Source: Theocolax elegans (taxonomy: Eukaryota > Arthropoda > Insecta > Hymenoptera > Cerocephalidae). From it: a stretch of DNA of 64,000 nucleotides. Location of the stretch: contig CM047426.1 of the NCBI GenBank assembly GCA_026168455.1, positions 73,621,986 to 73,685,985 on the forward strand. The letters are read 5' to 3'. The notes under the pieces are model-generated. The model did not search any database. It saw nothing but the letters and a program-made list of their open reading frames with translations, and was not told the origin of the DNA. Shown here one piece after another: positions 11,350-22,371 of this stretch (its first letter is position 1; the number at the start of each line of letters is the position of its first letter). A program made the translations under genes and the position numbers.

Positions 11350-11371
11350 AGAGGGATGTAGACGGGTCTAC
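11337..11371 (+). promoter_or_regulatory. candidate -1 ribosomal frameshift site between gag and pol
   Basis: The heptamer G GGA AAC (11337-11343) is in the correct phase of the gag frame, two codons before the TAG stop. A -1 slip enters a frame that stays open to 11582 and is coding-like. A small stem-loop (GTAGA, loop CGGG, TCTAC, 11358-11371) follows 14 bases later and could act as the stimulator. Confidence 0.65.
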
Positions 11372-13732
11372 TGCATCTCGGTTAATTGATCAAGATCCAC
11401 GTAGTTCACTTAATTCGTTGAACGGTAGAAACGGTCAAAAAAAGGTTAGATTCGTGGAGGGTAACGGGATTGGAGGCACCGGTATAGAGGTTCGAGACGA
11501 TAATATATCAGCTCGCGCTGCACAAACACAGGTGACTCGACGGTTAGAGACGATAACCTATCAGCTCGCATTGCACAGATAAGTGCAGAAGTTGGTAGCG
11601 ATAGGTTGTCAGCTCGCCAAGGGGTTACCGGAGAATTACCAGATAATAATCGAATAGTAGTTAGCGAGGTAGAGGTTCATCGCACCGAATCGGGAGAGCC
11701 TCAAGAAGGGCTTTTAAGAAACGATAACGAATTAATTAAAGCCGCGGTGGACGAGTTATTAGAGGATTTAGGTAAAACGAAATCGCGATCGGTGCTACGG
11801 CCTGACGCCACGGAATTCGCGTCGCGGATAGGTAATTCAGTGGTTTTAAGCTCTGGTTCGGTGATAGACGCCGGCGTTTTTCCTTATGGGGAAGGTAGAT
11901 CTGCCTCAATGGCAGATAAAAATCTTGAGTCAATCGATATCGCGAGTGATTTGGAGATCGCGGATACAGTCGTCGACGAGAGACAGTATTTACAGATAGA
12001 AATAGAAGGGATAGTGTACCGTGCATTAGTAGACCCGGGGGCGATGGTATCGTTAATAGGGTCAAAGGTGGCGGAACGTTTTAAAAAACAGTTAGAACGG
12101 TCCTCGGCGCAAATCCGATCAGTAACGGGGCAATTATCGTCAGTGAGAGGAACGTTGAAATTAAACCTCGATGTGTTAGGTGTTAGTGAAATAATAATAG
12201 CCCGGGCTACCGATGTAACTAGTCATGACGTGGTCTTAGGAATCGATTTTTGTAAAGAATTCGCAATCGAGGCAAACTATCGAGATGGACTTTGGCGTTG
12301 TCGTGACGGGCCTTGGGTTGAATTTTTTAAGGATGGGTGTTCGAGTAACGAGAGTAAAATTTACGCGGAGTGCGCGGGTTTAAGTGAACTAAATGACGAT
12401 CAAAAAGAACAAGTCCAGCGGTTAATGTCAAAGTTATTACCGGAACGACCACGGGGTTTCGGTTATACTAATTTAATAGAACACGTAATCGACGTTCAAG
12501 GGGCGGAACCCGTAAAACATAAACCGCGCCGATTATCGCCTAAGATGTGGGAAGTCGCGAACGATGAGGTAAAGAAGATGTTAGAAAACGACATTATCGA
12601 GAAATCGTGGAGTGAGTGGCGTAGTGCGCCGGTAATCGTGAAAAAGCGCGATGGATCGTATCGGTTCTGTGTCGATGATCGCGACTTAAACAAGGTAACA
12701 AAGAAGGACGCTTATCCTAGTCAGAATATGGACAGTATATTGGATAAATTACGGAAAGCTCGGTTTATTACGAAGGTCGATCTTAAACAAGCGTACTGCC
12801 AGGTGAAAATGGAGGTGTCAGGTCGTCCGTTGACAGCGTTCGTAGTGCCCGGGTCCGGTCTTTGGCAGTTTAAACGAATGCCGTTCGGGTCAACGAATGC
12901 GCCGCAAACTTTTCAAAGATTAGTGGATAGTTTATTCGGACCGGAGGTCGAGCCGTATGTGTTCGCGTATCTGGAAGATGTGATCGTCGTGACAGAAAGC
13001 TTTCAGGATCATTTAAAATGGTTAGAATTTGTTATTAGGCGGTTATCGGAAAAATGTGAATTTTGCTGCTCCCAAGTGTCGTATTTGGGTTACTTGTTAG
13101 ATAAAGACGGATTACGTCCCGATTCGGAGCGAGTGGCGCCGGTACTTAATTATCCACCACCGCGAAATGTTAAAGAGCTCCGACGGTTTTTAGGAATGGT
13201 AGGATGGTACTCGCGATTTATCGAGCGCGATTCTGAGGTCAAAATTCCGTTACTTAAACTATTACAAAAGAAATATCCGTGGGTCTGGGGTAACGAACAA
13301 CAGGATGCCTTTGAGTCGCTTAAACTAGCATTGACGCGTGCACCCGTCTTGTCGAGACCGGATTTTAGAAAGCCGTTTAGTATACAGTGTGATGCAAGTG
13401 ATTATGCGATTGGGGCGGTATTAACACAAGAGGATGACGACGGGGAGCATCCTATCGTGTACATAAGTCGTGTGTTAACTCCCGCGGAGCGTAACTATAC
13501 TACCATGGAAAAGGAATGTTTAGCGGTAAAATGGGCGATTCTTAAGCTTAGACCATATATCGAGGGGTATCACTTTACGGTCATTACAGATCATAGCGCG
13601 CTGAGGTGGTTGCATAATTTGAAAGAACCGTCCGGTCGTTTAATGCGTTGGGTACTTGAGTTACAACAATGGGATTACACGATATTGCATAGGAAAGACG
13701 CAATGCACCATGTGCCTGACGCGTTGTCATGA
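11343..13732 (+). pseudogene. pol: gypsy Pol: protease, reverse transcriptase, RNase H
   Basis: Pol is read in the -1 frame to 11582, then one frame lower from about 11504 on, so a frame break lies between. This stretch contains an imperfect repeat of about 15 residues (RDDNISAR, RDDNLSAR, SDRLSARQ). The protease site reads DPG instead of the usual DSG/DTG. The RT shows KVDLKQAY and QFKRMPFG, but its catalytic box is YLED instead of YLDD. Compared with the family, a few residues seem missing between the box and KCEF. RNase H follows (CDASDYAIGAVL, YTTMEKECLAVKWA, TDHSALRWL). A TGA at 13730 interrupts the frame before integrase. The enzyme is predicted inactive. Confidence 0.85.
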
Positions 13733-15003
13733 GGGTTCGAGGAAGTCGCGTCGTTTGAGAAGATAGATGACGAGTGGTACTTACGACAGATGGAAAACGT
13801 GCGGGAGCGTCCCAATAAATTTCCGCAGTGGAGGTTAGAAAACGATATGCTTTATCGGTTCCGTAAAGATGAGTTAATTGATCCGGTAGAGTATCCGGAG
13901 ATTGGCTGACGTTTGGTCGTGCCTAAGGAATATCGGGATCGGGTTATCACTGACGCTCATTGCGAGGCCTCGTCGGGACATTTAGGTATCGAAAAGACGT
14001 ATGACCGAGTTGCGAGGGAGTATTATTGGCCGGGAATGTGGCACGATGTACATTCGTTTATCGAGAAGTGTGATCTTTGTCAGCGGTATAAAATTTCACA
14101 GCAACGCGCCGTTGGGCTGTTGGGTAATCGTAACATTGAGCGTCCATGGGCGGTAGTGGCTGCGGATATGATGGAATTCCCGCCGAGTAAGAGTCGTTGT
14201 CGTTATCTACTGGTGTTCCAGGATTTGTTCACGAAGTGGGTCGAGTTAAAACCTTTACGCGTGGCGGACGGTAAATCGGTTGCACGGGCCTTCGAGGAAT
14301 TAATTTTATTCCGCTGGGATACGCCGGACTATCTTCTTACGGATAATGGAAAAGAATTCGCGAATAAAACATTATTAGCCGTGTTAGAGGAGTATGGAGT
14401 AAAGCATATTACTTCACCCCCCTATCACCCGCAGGCTAATCTGGTCGAGCGTGCAAATCGAACGTTGAAAACAATGATCGCGATGTTTGCCCGTGCGGAT
14501 CATCAGACATGGGACCAGCACGTTAATGAATTTAGACACGCAGTTAATACCGCTACGCAGGCGTCTACTAGGGTTTCGCCGGCTTATTTAAATTATGGAC
14601 GGCATCCTAGACCGGATAAAGTTTACGTCGTGACGTTGAGCCTAACGAAATCAAGCTTCGCCAGTCTCCGGAACTCTGGGCAGATAGAATGCGCCGATTG
14701 GATGCGCTTCGCGAGCTAGTATTGAAAAACATCGGCGATGCGCAGGTTAGGCAAGCCAGGTACTATAATCGAAATAAACGGGTAGAGTCTTATAAAGAAA
14801 AGGACTTAGTCCTTCGGCAGAACAACGCGTTATCGAGTGGGCCAAATAAGTTCTCCGCGAAGCTCGCCGAGAAGCATAAGGGACCGTACGACATAGAAAA
14901 GGTATTGGGTCCGACGACGTATTTAGTAAAAACGCATGACAAGCGAGAGAACCCAAAGGTGCACATATTCCAACTTAGGCGATACAAAACGCCCAGAGAA
15001 TAA
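13733..15003 (+). pseudogene. gypsy integrase with C-terminal domain
   Basis: The frame continues from RNase H but is broken by TGA codons at 13730 and 13907 and by a shift near 14634. The HHCC zinc region is visible (H...GHLGIEKTY, CDLCQ). The catalytic triad looks intact: D in VAADMMEF, D in LLTDNGKEF, E in NLVERANRTLK. After the shift the C-terminal part (14635-15003) has the DLVL...GPYDIEKVLG pattern of the integrase C-terminal SH3-like domain. Three breaks make this copy a pseudogene. Confidence 0.85.
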
Positions 15004-15079
15004 TCGAGTATATGTTTTTTTTTTCTTTTTGTTTGTTGTGTTAAAAAAGAAGGAGAAAATCCTATCTCCCATTGAGGAG

Positions 15080-16561
15080 ATGGAATTAGAGATACGTGCG
15101 GAGGAACGCCTGGCCACGGCTTTGGGGCAATTGCCGCTAATCCGCCCGGGGGAGGAGATTTCTCCGGAGCGCCGGTGGATGCTGCCGCGAACTCCAGCCG
15201 AGATGGGTCCGATACCTCGGTTAAACCGAGAGCCGTCGGGATCCACCGAGGTTCCTCCTAACCCTCCACCTGGAGCTCCCAGCCAGGGGCTGTTGGAGAG
15301 TGAGGAGGCGGAGTTGGAGCTGGAGGCGGCGTTAGGAGAGGAAGTTCGTGAAGCGGAGAGGCCCGAACCGGAAGTTGGAATAGATCCGGTGCAGTTGGCC
15401 GAGCCGCAATTTCCATTTCCGGAGATGGAGGATGCACCTCATCCAGGGTGGGTGCCGATCCCATCGGCGTCTACTTGGGAGACCGAGGAGCCTCTTTGGG
15501 ACGATACGCTGGTGACCGATTCCCCGCTCGCCCAACTGCAACGGCCAATGAACTGGCCACCGTCGAGACGTTCGAGACGACGCAGGAGGAGAGGGTCACC
15601 CAGTCGAAGACATCTGACTGCGGATGACTACTTCGGGACGCTCTATCGTTTCCCGGAGCGTGATGGGTCGCCTCCTCCTGGACCCGAGACGTTGGTGCGA
15701 CGCGGCCCGGAGGTGGACTTCCGTCCCACGCCTTCGGTTTCTTCGAAGGTGGTGGTGCCGGAGGGTTCCACGGTACGGAGCGCGAGCACCGACGTCCGCG
15801 ATCAGGAGCCACCCAGAACCACCGGTGTGCAGTTCCAGGGGTTAGTATCTATTCAAACGGATCCTGAATTAGACCCTCCGCCCCGTGCCTGCATAAAATG
15901 CTGGCAATACGGTCACAAGCGGTCGGAATGTTGGGATCCGACGAATGTTATGTTTTGTTATAATTATGGGCGGAAAGGAGTAACCCTGTGCTCTTGCCCC
16001 AGGTGCGCACCAGTGCACCGCACGCCGGAGGAGCGGAAGACCGAAGAGTCGCTAGCGGTTCCTTCGTCGACATCACCGGAAGTTGCGACTTTCGTGGTGA
16101 TGTTGGATGAGGAACCAGCGCGCTCAGAGGTACCACCGACTCTGGAAGTGGCGGTAGTGGACGTGTCGCCCCAGGAAGAACCGGTGGTGGCAGCTGAGGG
16201 TCCGGCGTCAGGGACGAAAAGAAAACGGCGAGGTCGACGAGGCCGACGGGCAACCAGGTCCAAGGTGGATCAAGCCTCCGTACTGCCGACGGAGGCGCCT
16301 TCAACTCCGTTGGCGCCAAACCTGGGCCTACCAGCCGCCCTTCCCTCACCCGCTGCTGGACTAAACCTCCCGAGGGTGCAGGCGTTGGGGCGCCTATCAG
16401 TGTCGTTGGGGGGATGCAATCTCCGAGCTCGGGTCCTGCGAGCCGCTGGTGATCTTCCGGCAATCAAGGTTCTACAAGAACTCATTGATTCGCTGGGGGA
16501 TATTCCGGCTGGTGAGCGGGATGCGATTTTGGAGTCGGTATTGCTGACTCCCAGCGCATAG
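15080..16561 (+). CDS. third ORF of the gypsy element: zinc-knuckle protein of unknown function
   Basis: An intact frame, with the ATG at 15080 the most likely start (493 residues; the frame is open further upstream, overlapping integrase). The product is rich in Pro, Glu and Arg, with an RRRRRRG basic tract in the middle. It has a CCHC knuckle (CIKCWQYGHKRSEC, about 15890-15931) and a second, degenerate one in which one cysteine is Tyr (CYNYGRKG...CPRC). A second basic stretch (KRKRRGRRGRR) precedes a C-terminal helical-looking segment. I see no signal peptide or membrane segment, so it is not an envelope although it occupies the env position. It resembles a second Gag/nucleocapsid. Remaining open while pol has decayed is notable. 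Confidence 0.7.
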   Translation: MELEIRAEERLATALGQLPLIRPGEEISPERRWMLPRTPAEMGPIPRLNREPSGSTEVPPNPPPGAPSQGLLESEEAELELEAALGEEVREAERPEPEVGIDPVQLAEPQFPFPEMEDAPHPGWVPIPSASTWETEEPLWDDTLVTDSPLAQLQRPMNWPPSRRSRRRRRRGSPSRRHLTADDYFGTLYRFPERDGSPPPGPETLVRRGPEVDFRPTPSVSSKVVVPEGSTVRSASTDVRDQEPPRTTGVQFQGLVSIQTDPELDPPPRACIKCWQYGHKRSECWDPTNVMFCYNYGRKGVTLCSCPRCAPVHRTPEERKTEESLAVPSSTSPEVATFVVMLDEEPARSEVPPTLEVAVVDVSPQEEPVVAAEGPASGTKRKRRGRRGRRATRSKVDQASVLPTEAPSTPLAPNLGLPAALPSPAAGLNLPRVQALGRLSVSLGGCNLRARVLRAAGDLPAIKVLQELIDSLGDIPAGERDAILESVLLTPSA

Positions 16562-16737
16562 CCTCAGCGTCGGCTACTTTCGGGGGGGGGGGGGGGAAGC
16601 GCGGTTGTGGAGGATTGGGTCGGCTCGTCGAGAATCGTGATGCAGTCCCATATATGAGTTGGTGAGTTTTTTTGTTATAATTAATTTAAAAAGGTAAATC
16701 TAAATTAGACGGGTAATTGTGATTTATGGGGGGGTTT
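16562..16737 (+). other. gypsy 3' non-coding region with polypurine tract
   Basis: The region holds a 15-base G run (16582-16596) and, directly before the 3' LTR, a G-rich tract (16728-16734, then TTT) in the polypurine-tract position. The G run is a likely length-polymorphic or assembly-sensitive site. Confidence 0.55.
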
Positions 16738-17268
16738 TGTGACATTACATGTCAATAAATGATTCCGATACTAAATATTAACTAACAAATACGCGGGAGA
16801 AGGCCTCGACGGTGTCGTTACACCGGAGGCTTTTCGCGAAACAGACTACACGTATAGTCACGAAGACGAGGTCGGCCATGTTGTCGTATGCGATGCGCGA
16901 CTTCCCCCCCACGCGCAGACGACGCTTCCTTTCCTGTATACATGGTGGTAGGTGCGACCTCTCCAGGAACATGATCCAGGTGAGGCGAATTATCACCTGG
17001 GGGGGAGAGTGATTTTCTGTCTTTGTCGTTAAACCTTGAACGAGCGACAGAGACAGATATACGATATAAATTAGTATTTATAGAACATTAGATATAAGCG
17101 AATCGTGATAGACTAAATATTAATACTAGAATTGAAGTTACGTATACTAATTATTGGAATTATTAAAAGTCATTTAAATAGAATTAATGTAATTATAAGA
17201 AGTATTAACGATAATACATTATCTATAATATATTAAATTAAAAACTCGTATTTTCGCGCATTTAATGC
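16738..17268 (+). repeat. gypsy 3' LTR, truncated
   Basis: It matches 3829-4358 with about 8-9 differences and starts TGTGACATT. Homology ends at GCATTTAATG, the same LTR position at which the 5' copy is interrupted. The following GC-richer sequence matches neither the PLE nor the 8614-8843 LTR remainder, so a second insertion or a deletion affects this copy. Confidence 0.8.
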
Positions 17269-17682
17269 GAAGTGGAAATCTCAGTGAATAGTAGCATGCT
17301 CGGTCGGTTCGCGCATGCGAACCATGAGTAGTATTGCAACCCGTGCTGCGCTTGGAATATGATTCGTGCCTCCACGAGTAGAAAGCACTTGTGGAGGGGA
17401 TTCTTGAGTGCGTATCGAGATCATGGAGGTGGAGGCTACATGTTGGGTGTTAGGAGGTGTCTGCAAAACACCTGCCTTCACTCAATATATGTTTTTGATT
17501 TTCGCGCGGGCTGACATGTTGTCGTGACATCGCGATTTTTCGGCGCATGCTGACGATGCTCCAGCCATCGAGGGATCGTGAGTGGGAAAAGCGTCGGTGT
17601 TGGAATAAAACAATTTCAAATCCGATTCAAATAACAATTTCACATCCGATATTACATTCAATTTTTTTATAATCTACATTTA
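17269..17682. other. GC-richer unassigned stretch
   Basis: The segment is markedly more GC-rich than its surroundings (for example TCGGCGCATGCTGACG near 17539) and has no ORF that I trust. It could be the end of the element carrying the next gene, or another insertion in the LTR. I could not identify a terminus. Confidence 0.35.
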
Positions 17683-18522
17683 CATTACGGAAAACGATCG
17701 TCTTGAAAATTACGTATATCAAGTTTTGACTCAAGGTAACACGGAGGAGGGAAAATTTCAAATTCAAGCATACGATTATGAAACAATACCTACGAATAGA
17801 GAAAAATTACTTCAAATAAAGAAGAGTACGTATTTTTCAGTTCATAGTGTTGCAAGAATATTAATTTTTCACGAAGTTAAACGTACTGGATCATATAGGT
17901 AATTCAGTAAATGTAACAAAAATATTTCATTTTACTAATTGATTTATTCAAATTCAGAATAGTAAAGTATTTATTTCAACTTTTATTAAATAATTATTTT
18001 AGTATAACACCGGAAAGATTGGAATTTTTAGAAAAAAGTGCCAATGAACTCTTTCCAAGGTATGGAAAAGGCGTTTTTTATACAAGAGGAACAAAAAATT
18101 CTGGTAGACATGGTGCTTTGCAAGTGTTTTATACCAAACTGCATGAGAAAGCCATTGTCATTCAATTAATTCAGCCAGCCTCTGTTAGAAAGAGAAAACG
18201 AATTGACGAAGGTATATTATTTTATAAGGCACTGTTGAATGAGAAAATTATTTTATTACTTAATAGAAATTTATATTTTGAATGTATAAATTAAATTGAA
18301 AAATGTGTTTGTCTAAATTAAAAAATTTTTTTTATTTTATGTTACACTCTGAAGATTTCAAAAGTCTTTAAGTTGTCGTGGACTTAATAGATGACCTTTT
18401 TGCGAATAAATGAGCTTCTACGGCGACTGACGAAAGAAAGCAGTTTTTTGAAACTTGCGGTTTAAAAACTGCTTTTCAAACTTTCCCAAACTACAGTAAT
18501 CCATATGGATACAAACTGGTAA
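17683..18522 (+). pseudogene. N-terminal exons of transposase-like gene, copy 1
   Basis: Exon 17683-17898 (start uncertain) ends at a GTAATT donor. The next exon, 18003-18211, begins after TTATTTTAG and ends at a GTATAT donor, and the frame is continuous across the splice. The second exon carries a basic cluster (RKRKR). A third, decayed exon (about 18345-18522) ends at GTAATT after NPYGYKL. Well-formed splice sites argue this was once a properly spliced gene. Confidence 0.5.
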
Positions 18523-19629
18523 TTTTTTTTCAATTCAAATTAAATAATTTTTTATTTTTGTATATATTGCCCTGGTGCAAAATTGAATCCATTTTATAAT
18601 TACTATTAGTTATTTTATATCATAGCTTATTGGCGTCTAAAGGAGTGAAAAAGAGATAATTTTGTGTTCGATGATTAAACGATTTTTTAGATGTTTTAAC
18701 GGTGTTCCATGGTTGAAAAATGATTTTACTTAACAAATTAATGAAATCTTTGTTTTTTCAATTTATCAAAAAAAGAGTATCCCATCTTTGTCTATAAGTG
18801 CTATAACCTCTTTTAATTTGTAAATCATAGTTCAACGTTTGCTTTGAATCATAATTTTTTCCCAAGTTTTGTAGTTCACATTGAAACTATATCTATCTAC
18901 GTACATATATCAGTCAATCATTTTGTGGGCATTCTCCTTTACAATAGTGAATCTATTATTTTATTGATAATTAATTTGACAAAATATGAATTAGCGAATT
19001 GTGTACTCAAAAACTAATGTGGTGTCCACTATCGTCGTATTCGATGAGTTTTGTACGTTCGATTACTAAAGACATTTATTCCTAATATTTTAAGGTTTTA
19101 TTTATTCTATAAGGTTTTATTTATTTATTCAATTTTACTTGTACATTTAATTTTTCTTCGATCATTTTTCATGGTTAAATTAAAAGTAGCTGCAAAAATT
19201 CTAAAACTTGCACGAGCAAAAAAAATGATGCAGAAATAAAACGAATTTTAAATGAAAATACTTCAGCAATTGCTAATGGTTTGTAAAATTTTGATAATTC
19301 ATTATACTTTTTATCAAAAAATTTATAGTATTTTTTTTTCAGGTAATTTAAATGTAATTGCGTTAATTTTACTGCCATTTTTGTTCAAAAAATTACAAAA
19401 CAAAGTTGTCGTTCGAAAACAGGCAAAACTTGGAATCCGGAGAAACTGGAGGTTTTAAATACCTTTATATATTACGTTAAAGTAAAATTTAATTTAACAT
19501 TTAACATATTTATCAGTTGTAAATTTTTCTTGATATTTGACGAAGTATTGGATTTTTTTAGGACTCGAATCACTTAAGTACAAGTTTAAACTTGGTTGAG
19601 GAAGATTTGCGGAAACTACACGTCGATCA

Positions 19630-21992
19630 TAAAATCGACGTAAAACCTATGTAGTAACTAATGGACCTGCGTTAGACAAAATTTTTTATACGTCGGTTGT
19701 ACTTGGTGACCAAGTGTATCAAGTAGCATCTATTACAAATGCGGTTGATTTATGTTTTAAAGCGATGAAAGTTTTTAACATTTAATTCTCGAACGTATGT
19801 AATCATGTTTGGAATTTCCTCGAAGTAGAGGTTTACGAATTTAATACACCAAGGATAATGAATAGTATTATTTCGCTTATTGAACATTTAAAAAAGTACG
19901 ATGTTTAGTTAATGTAAAATAATTTTTCTATTTGTATTTTATTATATATATGTATGCATATAGATATAAAGTTACTTTTAAAAACTATCCTTTGTTGCTT
20001 TTTACTAATTTTAAAATGAGTTCACCAAAAGGTTTTTTAAATTCTCATAATGAAATAACTAAAGAGTCACTAGATAGGGAAATGTTGAAATTAACATTAT
20101 CGTTGTACAATCATCCACTTCTTTCTCGAGATTCAATTAACGAAATATTAAATCAGTTTAATAATTTTATTTCTAATTTGTTTATTCCATTTCTTCAAAA
20201 TCAAGTTAAAATTGAAAAATCAACTATTGATGAGGCATCCTATTATAAAATGCAATTTATTCTTGAGTCCAATAGAAATACATTTTCCAGATTTGCAACT
20301 GAACATCAACGTCTAAAAGTTTATGAGCAAAACAGTTTTTACATACCTCCTCAAACTTTTGTAATCGGAGAAGAGCCTACTTTCAAGATTGTTGATGATA
20401 AGAAAACAATAATTATGAAATCAGTTGAGGGAGTGTATGTCTCAGTTATTGATAGTTTGAAAACGTTTTTTTCAAGGCCAGGAATATTGCAAGCAATGGA
20501 GAGTTACACTATGGATTTACTTAAAGACAAAAATTCATTATCAAATTTTGTTCAAGGAAATTTGTGGCTATCTAAATATTATGAACCGAGAAATAAATAT
20601 TTCCAATATTCTTATACTTCGATGAGTTTGAAACGAGAAATCCCCTTGGCAGTCATGCAGGAGAAGAAAAGTTAGGGGTGTTTACATTTCCACCAACACT
20701 TCCTCCTTATTTAGCAGCAAAAGTGCAGAATATTTTTATTTCCACTATTTTTCAATCAAAGCATCTAAAATCATTTAAATGCAAACAAATATTTCGAAAA
20801 ACTATCAAGGATTTAAACATTTTATCGAAAGAGGGATTAAATTTAAACGTAAATGGAAAGGAAGAAAAGGTGTATTTTCAGTGCTCGCTAGTTCTTGGAG
20901 ATAATCTTGGAATGAACACAATTTGTGGATTTCCTGAAAGTTTTAAAGTTACAAGATTTTGTAGAATTTGTACCGCTACAAATGAAGAGTGTTCAACAAT
21001 GATTGAAGAAAATATATATCAAATTAGATATGCTGATTCTTATGATGCAGATGTGGAGAAAAAGAATCTTTCAATGACAGGAAAAAAGAAAAATCCATTT
21101 TTAACGATATAAATAGATTTCACATATGTGAAAATGCCGCTGTAGATATCATGCATGACTTAACCGAAGGAATTACTGCATATGTTATTGGGAAGGTATT
21201 GCAAGCTTTAATAGCTGATTAAAAAAAAAATCATTTATCTTTGGATCTAATTAACAACAGAATAGAAGCTTTTCCTTATGCCGATTTTGAAAAGCCAAAT
21301 CAACCAAGAAAATTATTTTTTACAGTGGGAAAAAAGCAGGTCAAGAAAATCAAAATTAAACAATCATCTTCAAAACTACTATGCCTAGCCAGATATTTAG
21401 GACTAATGATTGGTGATTTGATCCCCGCTGATAATGCTTACTGGAAGATATATTTATTATTAAGAAAAATTGTGGGTATTTCAACCTCTCCAAAATTAGA
21501 TCTAGCTCAAATTGAAACAGTAGAACATCTGATAAAAAAATATAGTGCACTTTATTTCAAATTGTTTGGGAAATTAAAACCAAAAATGCATTTTTTGCTT
21601 CACTATCCTAGACTCTTGAAATTAAATGGACCTGCAGTACATTTTTCAGCACTCAAATTCGAAAGGAAAAATCGAGATCTAAAAAAAATGGCATCTGGCA
21701 CCAGTACAAATAAATGTTTACCTTACACTATAGCAGTCAAACATTAGCTTATGCTACGCTTCTTCAGTTATGCTACGCTGCGGAATTTTGTACACTTGTT
21801 CAAGAAGATGTTATTCTCGGCCCAGTAGATTCTTTTAATGCTTTACAAGACTTGCGTACAATAATTCCAAATATTTCTAATGAAGTAGAAGTAAAAAGTT
21901 TAAAAAATTTTGAACTGGTTGGAAAAATATTTAGAGAAGGAACTGTTTTTATTTATAAAATAATAAATGGCGAACCAAATTTTGCAAAAATA
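19630..21992 (+). pseudogene. core of transposase-like gene, copy 1
   Basis: A remnant near 19680-19910 reads as an aromatic-rich domain with two stops. From about 20017 a long frame runs to 20675, then shifts at about 20630 into the frame with NPLGSHAG (about 20637) and continues to 21112. The CRICTA pair is near 20970 and DIMHDLTEG near 21148. After another shift, 21241-21747 carries LKPKMHFLLHYPR. A last shift leads to 21992, ending in INGEPNFAKI, which corresponds to the start of the C-terminal exon in the second copy. Confidence 0.55.
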
Positions 21993-22123
21993 TAGTATAT
22001 TACGATACATGGCCAGAAAGTTGGATTTCCTGGCCTGCGTGATATGACGGCCGAGGCGAAGCCGAGGTCGTCATAAAACGCAGGCCAGGGCATCCAAAAT
22101 TCTGGCCGAGTGTCGTATACTAT
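21993..22123. repeat. long hairpin repeat 1, GCGAAGC apex
   Basis: The arms pair over almost the full length (ACGATAC with GTGTCGT, GGCCAGAA with TCTGGCC, CCTGGCCTGCG with CGCAGGCCAGG, ATGACG with CGTCAT) around the apex GCGAAGC at 22056-22062. Outer arms match those of hairpin 3 (TAGTAYATTACGATACA ... CGTATACTATTTTTC), but the inner stems differ. It interrupts the C-terminal coding region of the transposase-like gene. Confidence 0.75.
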
Positions 22124-22273
22124 TTTTCTTCATCCCAGTCCGAAAGTATACATCTAATAATTAATCTAATACAAAATGCCCGGTGCCGCAATATTCTGCA
22201 GCTTCTTTCGTGGCCTGCTTCAGAACCATGTAGATGTAACCTCTCGTACCGCGACGTGATACGCGATATTCGA

Positions 22274-22371
22274 TGTTTGTTATATATTTGATGCCCGACC
22301 GACATTTGCAAAACCGAAGCGAAGCCGAGGTTTTTGCTGGTCGGGGGCGGGCATCAAAAATATAACAAACA
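22274..22371. repeat. long hairpin repeat 2, GCGAAGC apex
   Basis: The arms TGTTTGTTATAT / ATATAACAAACA and TTTGATGCCCG / CGGGCATCAAA pair around GCGAAGC at 22319-22325. It has the same architecture as hairpin 1, with different outer and inner sequence. Confidence 0.7.

Larger units (their letters stand above)
3829..17268 (+). mobile_element. Ty3/gypsy retrotransposon with a Penelope-like insertion in its 5' LTR
   Basis: The order is LTR, primer-binding site, gag, pol (protease, RT, RNase H, integrase), a third ORF, polypurine tract, LTR. The two LTR copies differ at roughly 8-9 of about 530 positions, suggesting a fairly young insertion. However, pol carries two stops, two frame breaks and altered active-site residues, so this copy should be inactive. 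The 5' LTR is split by the Penelope-like element at 4357-8613. The 3' LTR copy ends at the same LTR position and continues into unrelated sequence, so the complete LTR is seen only across the split 5' copy. Confidence 0.85.

Noticed and set aside
14936..15079. N-terminal extension of the gypsy third ORF
   Set aside because: It overlaps the integrase end in another frame, contains a poly-Phe run from a T-rich spacer and looks untranslated; the ATG at 15080 is preferred.
15948..16463. 171-residue minus-strand ORF
   Set aside because: It is the antisense shadow of the Pro/Arg-rich third ORF of the gypsy element.
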